Shown here: positions 58,441 to 64,000 of the stretch, piece after piece | How positions within the stretch are numbered: the first letter of the stretch is position 1 | Layout: each line of letters opens with the position of its first letter | Assembly (NCBI RefSeq): GCF_905397375.1 | Contig: NZ_CAJPVG010000001.1 | Coordinates: 992,001-1,056,000 of the forward strand | Length of the DNA: 64,000 bases | Reading direction: 5' to 3' | DNA from: Ralstonia mannitolilytica | GTDB taxonomy: Bacteria > Pseudomonadota > Gammaproteobacteria > Burkholderiales > Burkholderiaceae | Program-made: the position numbers and the translations under genes | Notes under the pieces: model-generated | What the model saw: only the letters and a program-made list of their open reading frames with translations | Database searches by the model: none | Told to the model about the DNA's origin: nothing

Positions 58441-59660
58441 CGCACGACGTCCGCCAAGCCTCCGGAGCGCTGGCCACCCGCATCGTCCACGCAGGCAGTC
58501 CGCCGTTTGTGAATGGCACCGCGCCTGTCAACGTGCCTGTCGAGCGCACGAGCACCGTGCGCCATGCCAGCACGGCGGCCCAGCACGATGTGCATGCGCG
58601 CCGCAAGGCCGGCGAGAACGTCGCAAGCTACGGCCGCCATGGCTCACAGACGCACCGCGCCCTGGAAGACGCATTGCTGGCGCTTGAAGGCGGCGTGCGC
58701 GCGTTCCTGGTGCCCTCCGGCCTGTCAGCGATTTCGCTGACCTTTCTCGCGCTGCTTTCGCCCGGCGACCACGTCATCGTGACGGATAGCATCTACGCCC
58801 CCGTGCGACGGCTCGATGCGGCGCTGTTGCAGCGGCTTGGCATCGAGCTGTCGTACGTGGACCTGGCTGACGGACAGCTCGAAGCGGCCATCCGGCCGCA
58901 TACGCGGCTGATCTATACGGAATCGCCCGGGTCACTGCTGTACGAAATCTATGACCTGCCCGCCATTGCGAGCGTGGCGCGGCGCCATGACATTGTGCTG
59001 GCGACGGACAACACCTGGGCGTCGGGCATCCTGTTTCGTCCGCTGGATGCAGGGGCGGATATTTCTGTGCTGGCCGCCACCAAGTACGTGGCGGGGCATT
59101 CTGATGTGATGCTGGGCGCGGTCATCGCCCGCACGGATGCCGTGGCCGCACGCCTAGCAGCCGCGCACGATGTGCTCGGCCTCACCATCGGGGCAGACGA
59201 CGCCTACCTCGCCCTGCGCGGCGTGCGTACGCTGCCCGTGCGCATGGCGCAGCACCAGCACAATGCCACGCGCGTCGCCCGCTGGCTGCAATCGCAGCCC
59301 GGTGTCGGCCGGGTGTATTACCCCGCGCTGCCGGATGACCCGGGCCACGCGCTGTGGAAGCGCGATTTCAAGGGCGCGAACGGCCTGGTTTCGTTCGTGC
59401 TCGAAGGTGCCGACGTGCAGGCAGCCGAGCACGTAGCCGATGCGCTGCGCTTGTTCGCCATTGGCGCATCGTGGGGCGGCTACGAAAGCCTCGTCACCGT
59501 CGTGGCACCGGAGCGTCTGGATGACCACGCGCAGTGGAACCGGGCCGGCGCCGTGCTCCGCCTGCACGTCGGGCTGGAAGACGCGGACGATCTGATAGCC
59601 GATCTGGCGCAGGCGTTGCAGCGCGTGCCTGCGGCGGCGTTGCATGCCATTGACGGGTGA
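58437..59660 (+). CDS. metC: Cystathionine beta-lyase-like PLP enzyme
   Basis: A 407-residue Cys/Met-metabolism PLP enzyme (fold type I). Features are YGRHGSQTHRALEDALLALEGG, VPSGLSAISLTFLALLSPGDHVI, the ligand-carboxylate region IYTESPGS, ATDNTWASG, and the PLP Lys in AATKYVAGHSDVMLG near residue 217. The TESPGS and C-terminal GGYESL motifs favour beta-lyase (MetC) over gamma-synthase. It starts inside the rhodanese stop, so lyase-released sulfur could pass to that protein; this is inference. It converges with the ABC operon. Confidence 0.85.
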   Translation: MTHDVRQASGALATRIVHAGSPPFVNGTAPVNVPVERTSTVRHASTAAQHDVHARRKAGENVASYGRHGSQTHRALEDALLALEGGVRAFLVPSGLSAISLTFLALLSPGDHVIVTDSIYAPVRRLDAALLQRLGIELSYVDLADGQLEAAIRPHTRLIYTESPGSLLYEIYDLPAIASVARRHDIVLATDNTWASGILFRPLDAGADISVLAATKYVAGHSDVMLGAVIARTDAVAARLAAAHDVLGLTIGADDAYLALRGVRTLPVRMAQHQHNATRVARWLQSQPGVGRVYYPALPDDPGHALWKRDFKGANGLVSFVLEGADVQAAEHVADALRLFAIGASWGGYESLVTVVAPERLDDHAQWNRAGAVLRLHVGLEDADDLIADLAQALQRVPAAALHAIDG

Positions 59661-59671
59661 GTTTCAGGTGG

Positions 59672-60535
59672 TCAGACCGCAAACGCCGCGCTGCTGAAGG
59701 CGGCGTGCCACGGTGCGTGCGGGGCCGGCGCTGCACCGGCATGCCCGGACAGCGCACGCCGCAGGAACGCACGCGTGCGTCCGCTGGCCGGGGACGCGAA
59801 CAACTGTGCCGCAGGCCCGCGCTCCACCACCACGCCGTGTTCTGTGAATACCACCTCATCACTGATCGCGCGCGCGAAGGCCATCTCGTGCGTGACGAGC
59901 ACGCAGGTGAGCCCATCGTCTACCAGCGCTTCGATCACGTTGAGCACTTCGCCCACGGTTTCGGGGTCGAGCGCGGACGTGACTTCATCAAACAGGATCA
60001 GCTCCGGGCGCATCGCCAACGCACGCGCAATCGCCACGCGCTGCTGCTGGCCGCCGGAGAGCTGGCCAGGGTAGGCGCGGGCCTTGTCGGCCAGGCCCAC
60101 CTTGCTGAGCAGCGCGTGCGCGTCGGACTCCGCCTCCTGGCGGCTGCGGCCGAGCACGCGCACGGGCGCTGCGGTGAGGTTGTCCAGCACGCTCAGATGC
60201 GGAAACAGGTTGTACTGCTGGAACACGAAACCAATGCGCTTGCGCAGGGCAGTCGTTTCGGCTTCCGTGGCAAGCTGGTCAACGCGAATGCCATCCACCG
60301 CGATGCTGCCGCGCTGTGGGCGCAGCAATCCGCTGATGCAGCGCAGGAGCGTCGACTTGCCCGACCCCGACGGGCCGATGATGGACACGGCCTGGCCTCG
60401 CCGAACATCGAGATCGATACCGCGCAGGACGTGCGTGGTGCCGAAGCTCAGGTGCACGTCGCGCAATGCGACCAGTGGCCCGGCGGCGTAGGCATCGGGC
60501 GACGCGTCGAGAGGCAGGAGATCAGGCGACGACAT
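59672..60535 (-). CDS. Polar amino acid ABC transporter ATP-binding protein
   Basis: A 287-residue ATPase. Walker A is GPSGSGKSTLL, Q-loop VFQQYNLFPHLSVLDNL, signature LSGGQQQRVAIARAL, Walker B LILFDEVTSALD, and H-loop LVTHEMAFA, the pattern of the HisP/GlnQ group. An Ala-rich C-terminal tail is longer than usual. Last gene of the operon; its start overlaps the permease stop by 14 bases. Confidence 0.93.
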   Translation of the reverse strand: MSSPDLLPLDASPDAYAAGPLVALRDVHLSFGTTHVLRGIDLDVRRGQAVSIIGPSGSGKSTLLRCISGLLRPQRGSIAVDGIRVDQLATEAETTALRKRIGFVFQQYNLFPHLSVLDNLTAAPVRVLGRSRQEAESDAHALLSKVGLADKARAYPGQLSGGQQQRVAIARALAMRPELILFDEVTSALDPETVGEVLNVIEALVDDGLTCVLVTHEMAFARAISDEVVFTEHGVVVERGPAAQLFASPASGRTRAFLRRALSGHAGAAPAPHAPWHAAFSSAAFAV

Positions 60536-61205
60536 GGGCGCGCTCCAGGCGCCGGGTCAGGCGCGAAATGGGGTAGCAGTAAACGAAGAACAGGGCGAGC
60601 ACGGTGAAATACGTCAGCACCGTAAACGGCGTGCGGTTGACGGTGTTGCTCGCGATCTGCGCGGTGTCGAGCAGGTCGTGAACGCCCACCAGCGACGCCA
60701 TTGCCGTGCCCATGGTGATGACCGCATACAGGTTCATCCACGAGGGCAGCATGCGGCGCACGCATTGCGGCAGCACGATGCGCCAGAGGATGTCGCGGCG
60801 CGTGAAGGCGAGCGATGCGGCTGCCTCCCATTGCGTGGACGGAATGGAGAGCACCGCGCCCCGGAAGATCTCGGCCACGTGTGCGCTGGCGGGCAACGCG
60901 AGCGCCAGCGTCACCTTGAACCAGTCGGGAAACGGCACGACATGGCCGCGCACGACAACCTCGAATGGCACGGCATACGCAATCCCGTAGACCAGCACAA
61001 GCCACGGCGCATTGCGAAAGGCCACAACGTAGGTCCCGGCCACGCGTTGCCAGCCGCGTGCGGGCGACAGATGCAGCGCGCCCACCGCAAGCCCCGCCAG
61101 CGAACCGAGGCCAACCGCCAGCACGCTGATGCCGATGTTGATGCTCAGTCCGCGCAGCAGGGCGGGTGACCAGTGCAGCAAGGTCGCAAACAGGGTCTCA
61201 GGCAT
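60522..61205 (-). CDS. Amino acid ABC transporter permease 2 (HisM type)
   Basis: A 227-residue inner-membrane permease from ATG 61205 with about five helices: LLRGLSINIGISVLAVGLGSLAGLAVGAL, the coupling-loop motif EAAASLAFTRRDILWRIVLPQCVRRMLPSW, and VHDLLDTAQIA. It overlaps the permease 1 gene by eight bases. With permease 1 it forms the heterodimeric channel. Confidence 0.92.
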   Translation of the reverse strand: MPETLFATLLHWSPALLRGLSINIGISVLAVGLGSLAGLAVGALHLSPARGWQRVAGTYVVAFRNAPWLVLVYGIAYAVPFEVVVRGHVVPFPDWFKVTLALALPASAHVAEIFRGAVLSIPSTQWEAAASLAFTRRDILWRIVLPQCVRRMLPSWMNLYAVITMGTAMASLVGVHDLLDTAQIASNTVNRTPFTVLTYFTVLALFFVYCYPISRLTRRLERAHVVA

Positions 61206-61983
61206 GCGCGGCTCCTGCGATGGCCCTGGCCTGGCCGGCTGTGCCGTAACCCGGCATGCGCAGGCGCCGTTCCAGCCACAGCCCGATGGCGTGCACGGCA
61301 TAGGTGACCACGCCGTAGAACAGCAGCAACAGCACCATGCATTCGAGCACGTTGTCACGTTGCGTCCAGATCATCAGCGCGCTGTAGGTGAGGTCGCCCA
61401 CCGCGATGGCCGATGCCAGCGATGACGCTTTCACCAGCTCCACCGTGTTGTTCATCAGCGAGGGCAGTGCGGCGCGAAACGCCAGCGGAAGCTGCACGCG
61501 CCACAGCCGTTCCCGCGCGCTGAAGCCGAGCGACGCGGCGGCTTCGAGCATGGCGGGCGGCACGGCTTCGATGCCGGCGCGCAGTGCTTCTGCGTGGAAG
61601 GCTGCCTTGTGCAGCGAGAGCAGCGTTACCGCCCAGAAGAACGGCGTGAGCGGATTGGCCAACTGCCACTGCGCCAACGTCTGCGTGATGAGCGTGTTGA
61701 CGACCAGGAACGCGCAGCACAACTGCACCAGCGTGGGCGTGTTCCGCGTGAGTTCGACAAAGCCCTGCGCAAGCCGCGTCACACGCCTGTGCGGCGACAC
61801 CAGCAGGCGTGCCAGCCCCACGCCAAAGACAAGGCTCAGCACCACGGTGCTCAACATCACCAGCAGCGACGTCTTCGCACCCTGCAGGAGCGAGTTGCGC
61901 TCGTAGGCTTCAGCCAGGAACCCGTAGTCGAGGCCGGTGTGGCGGACCAGCGCAATCGCGCGCAGAAGCAGGTCGTCGGTCAA
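61198..61983 (-). CDS. Amino acid ABC transporter permease 1 (HisQ type)
   Basis: A 261-residue permease. Helices include LLQGAKTSLLVMLSTVVLSLVFGVGLARLL, and the EAA coupling loop is EAAASLGFSARERLWRVQLPLAFRAALPSLMNNTVELVKASSLASAI. It starts 15 bases after the substrate-binding gene stop. It ends with an extra polar Arg/Ala-rich tail. Confidence 0.92.
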   Translation of the reverse strand: MTDDLLLRAIALVRHTGLDYGFLAEAYERNSLLQGAKTSLLVMLSTVVLSLVFGVGLARLLVSPHRRVTRLAQGFVELTRNTPTLVQLCCAFLVVNTLITQTLAQWQLANPLTPFFWAVTLLSLHKAAFHAEALRAGIEAVPPAMLEAAASLGFSARERLWRVQLPLAFRAALPSLMNNTVELVKASSLASAIAVGDLTYSALMIWTQRDNVLECMVLLLLFYGVVTYAVHAIGLWLERRLRMPGYGTAGQARAIAGAAHA

Positions 61984-61997
61984 CGGCAGATCCTCGG

Positions 61998-62837
61998 TCA
62001 GCTGCGATTGGCGCGCAGCTTGTCATGCCACTCCACCAGCGCGGGCGAGGGCGGCTGGATGCCATGCTTCTTCTCGGTTTCGATCAGCCAGCCGGTGCGG
62101 TGCCAGCCCTGCACGATGCGATCGAGCGCGGCCACCGTGTCGTTCTCGCCCTTGCGTGCCCAGATGACGGTGGGCGCGGGAATGAGGTCGGGGCCGACGA
62201 CGCGGTAGTCCTTCCATTCCGGGTTGGTGCGCGGCAGCGGCTGCAGCAGCGTAGCGTCGTGTACGGCCGCGGCGCAGTTGTTGCCGCGCAGGGCCAGCAG
62301 CGATTCGGCGGGGCTCTTGAAGCCCTTGGGCGTGGCGCCGATGTCGGCGGCCAGCGGCTTGGTGTAGCTGCTGCCTTGCGACAGGCACACGTCCTTGCCC
62401 TTGAGGTCGCTCCACTGGTGCACGGGGCTGTCTTTAGGGACGAGCGCCACGCCACCCACGCGGTAGTAGGGCGTCGGCACGTGCGCCAGGAGTTCCGCGC
62501 GTTCCGCATTCAGTTCCATCGATGCCACGAGCACATCGACGCGCCCCTGCTGCAGAAACTGCACGCGGTTGGACGGCTGCACCTGCACGGTCTCGACTTC
62601 GACGCCCAGCCCGCGCCCCAGCGCCTGTGCAAGGTCAACGTTGAAGCCGGTCGCCCGCTGCGTGGCGGGGTCGATGGAGCCAAACGGGCCGCCTGACAGC
62701 ACGACGCCCACTACCAGCTTCTTGCGCTGCTGGATCTTGTCGAGCGTGGCATCGGCATGGGCCGTAGCGGCCACCAGCAGTGAGGCGGCAGCCACCGCGG
62801 CTGAAAAAAAACGGAACCCAGCAGAACGAGCGGACAT
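61998..62837 (-). CDS. Polar amino acid ABC transporter substrate-binding protein
   Basis: A 279-residue periplasmic protein. ATG 62837 opens a signal peptide (FRFFSAAVAAASLLVAATAHA), followed by LDKIQQRKKLVVGVVLSGGPFGSIDPATQRATGFNVDLAQALGRGL, the SBP_bac_3 pattern, and a binding-pocket stretch GKDVCLSQGSSYTKPLA. It is first gene of a four-gene importer operon. Adjacent lyase, rhodanese and thiol dioxygenase genes suggest a sulfur-containing amino acid such as cystine as ligand; this is context-based inference. Confidence 0.9.
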   Translation of the reverse strand: MSARSAGFRFFSAAVAAASLLVAATAHADATLDKIQQRKKLVVGVVLSGGPFGSIDPATQRATGFNVDLAQALGRGLGVEVETVQVQPSNRVQFLQQGRVDVLVASMELNAERAELLAHVPTPYYRVGGVALVPKDSPVHQWSDLKGKDVCLSQGSSYTKPLAADIGATPKGFKSPAESLLALRGNNCAAAVHDATLLQPLPRTNPEWKDYRVVGPDLIPAPTVIWARKGENDTVAALDRIVQGWHRTGWLIETEKKHGIQPPSPALVEWHDKLRANRS

Positions 62838-63118
62838 TGCATGCAGCCCATGGTTTTGGAGGCAGCCATTGTCGAAGAAGCCCATCGTGCGGGGAACGAA
62901 TAAAAACTGGAAACGTTATGCGCTCCTGATGCCTTCGCGCCGCGTGTGCGAGCGTTGTTCCATATTTCCAGTCCGCGCGCGCAGAAGACCATGTCATTTC
63001 CTTCGTTGGCGCATACGGACGATTCTTCAATACTCGGCAGTCGCATCCGATGATGGCGTTGCCGTAGTGGCTCGCCGTCCGCTGCGTGGCCAATCCGATA
63101 GCGCGTCCAGGCTAGCCT

Positions 63119-64000
63119 TCAGTTCTGCGTCAGCGGATTCAGCGTTGTGCAGAGGAACCCACTGCAGTTGCTGGCCTTGAAGTAGTAGGACGCCGACGTG
63201 CCGATCATGAGGTCCCCAAGGTATGCGTTGCTTTGCGCGCCAAGGTCGTTCAGTTGCTGGATGTACGCTGCGCTCGCCGTCTGCATGGTCGCCGGCTGGT
63301 ACGTGAACGAGGACGATTGCGTCTGATCCTTGACGTAGACCCACGCGGAGTCGGTGCCGAACCCCAGCGCCCCCTTGGCACGGTAGCCATTGGCACCTTC
63401 GCTGTTCGCCTGCGCAATGAAATCGCTCGACGTTGCCGGCAGCGTCAACGCATGGTAGGTGTAGGTCGCGTTCGAGGCATTGTCCTTCATGTACAGGCTC
63501 GTGCTCCCCGAGCCCAGCATGATCGGGCCGACCAGCCAGTAGCCCGACTGTCCTTGCCCGTTGGCCTGCGTGAGGAACGCGGCCTGGCTTGCTGGCCAGG
63601 CCAGGGCAGCGTAGGTATAGGTCGCAGACGACCCACCGTCCTTGCGATACAGGTTTCCATACGTCAGCGGACCTTCAAAGCGATAGCCGCGCGCGCCCTC
63701 CGCATTGGCCTGCGCGAGGAAGGCCGACGCGCTGCTCTGTGCGCCAGCCAGTTCGTACGTGTACGTTTGCGCGGTGCCGTCGTTGACGAAGACCGAAGTC
63801 GTCGTGGTCCCCGATGCGTTGAACCGATCGCTCAGGTAGCGGAAGCCTTTTGCGCCTTCGCTGTTCAGGAGCGCCAGGAAACTCGCCGCATCTGCAGCGG
63901 GCGACAGGGCTTCATAGCGCAGCGTCAGCGTGCTCCCGCCGTTGGAGCCCGAGCCTGTACCCGGTCCATTTCCAGTGCCCGTGCCCGTTCCCGTGTTCGG
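63119..64000 (-). CDS. Secreted-looking tandem-repeat protein (5' end outside window)
   Basis: The frame is open to the end of the window; 293 C-terminal residues are visible. A Gly/Thr/Asn linker (PNTGTGTGTGNGPGTGSGSN) leads into about five units of 45-50 residues sharing FLxQANxEGAxGYR, a strand, YxKD and TYTY: for example AFLAQANAEGARGYRFEGPL and DFIAQANSEGANGYRAKGAL. The last unit is divergent and holds two Cys (NCSGFLCTT). The linker resembles that following lipoprotein signals, so the protein is probably a surface lipoprotein or exported adhesin-like repeat protein. I know of no function. Confidence 0.7.
   Translation of the reverse strand, partial: PNTGTGTGTGNGPGTGSGSNGGSTLTLRYEALSPAADAASFLALLNSEGAKGFRYLSDRFNASGTTTTSVFVNDGTAQTYTYELAGAQSSASAFLAQANAEGARGYRFEGPLTYGNLYRKDGGSSATYTYAALAWPASQAAFLTQANGQGQSGYWLVGPIMLGSGSTSLYMKDNASNATYTYHALTLPATSSDFIAQANSEGANGYRAKGALGFGTDSAWVYVKDQTQSSSFTYQPATMQTASAAYIQQLNDLGAQSNAYLGDLMIGTSASYYFKASNCSGFLCTTLNPLTQN

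Noticed and set aside
1..64000. tRNA, rRNA or CRISPR features
   Set aside because: No cloverleaf with a TTCGA arm, no rRNA sequence, and no regularly spaced repeat-spacer array were recognised by eye; a covariance-model scan would be needed to be certain.

Overview
The window is high-GC chromosomal DNA of a betaproteobacterium. The closest fit from gene content is Ralstonia, or a neighbour such as Cupriavidus: a CzcCBA-type metal efflux operon, a CheW-receiver (CheV) protein, PaaR-controlled phenylacetate epoxidase genes, and many LysR, TetR, HxlR and GntR regulators. This placement is inferred from protein families, not from a marker gene. No rRNA, tRNA, CRISPR array, integrase or intact transposase was recognised.

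Region 1 (1-23.3 kb) is mostly housekeeping. It holds the 3' end of a membrane protein gene, an OmpR-type two-component pair, an Rrf2 regulator with its NAD(P)-binding reductase (sharing a 19-bp operator-like sequence), a SugE/Gdx small exporter beside an HxlR regulator, and a metal-efflux operon whose last four genes are joined by 4-nt ATGA overlaps. It also holds an M1 aminopeptidase lipoprotein, a tandem-PAS GGDEF protein, an isochorismatase-like hydrolase, a LysR regulator, two methyltransferases, a BaiN-type flavoprotein and two small proteins sharing an unrecognised domain.

Region 2 (about 23.3-37.66 kb) is an accessory, visibly less GC-rich and heavily eroded island. It starts with a scar in which an hchA fragment runs straight into the 3' part of a luxR gene. 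Three spaced direct repeats follow, then a translationally coupled pair: an XRE-HTH/HAD-phosphatase fusion and a Cys-rich small protein. Next come about ten orphan genes resembling the immunity genes of polymorphic toxin loci (Imm32-like, CbrC, DUF4279 and others), some broken and interspersed with a short repeated palindrome. The island ends with a giant DUF4011-type helicase/nuclease gene that has an in-frame internal deletion, and a frameshifted, truncated SbcD-like phosphoesterase. The latter abuts a truncated SDR gene exactly at a CTAG.

Region 3 (37.7-55.6 kb) returns to ordinary chromosome. It contains an AraJ-type MFS exporter with divergent LysR, CheV, a lipoprotein, a TetR regulator facing a SnoaL-like gene across two 32-bp-spaced operators, a PhnB-like protein and a DHA2 exporter. 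It then contains paaABCDE behind a promoter with an embedded palindrome, paaR, a pcaD remnant, an acyltransferase, an ECF42-type sigma factor with its DGPF/YCII partner, HxlR with a quinone-oxidoreductase-like gene, and a GntR regulator.

Region 4 (56-62.8 kb) looks like a sulfur amino acid module: a cysteine-dioxygenase-like protein, a four-rhodanese protein fused head-to-tail with a cystathionine beta-lyase-like gene, and a convergent polar amino acid ABC transporter. The window ends inside a gene for a secreted-looking protein built of about 50-residue repeats.
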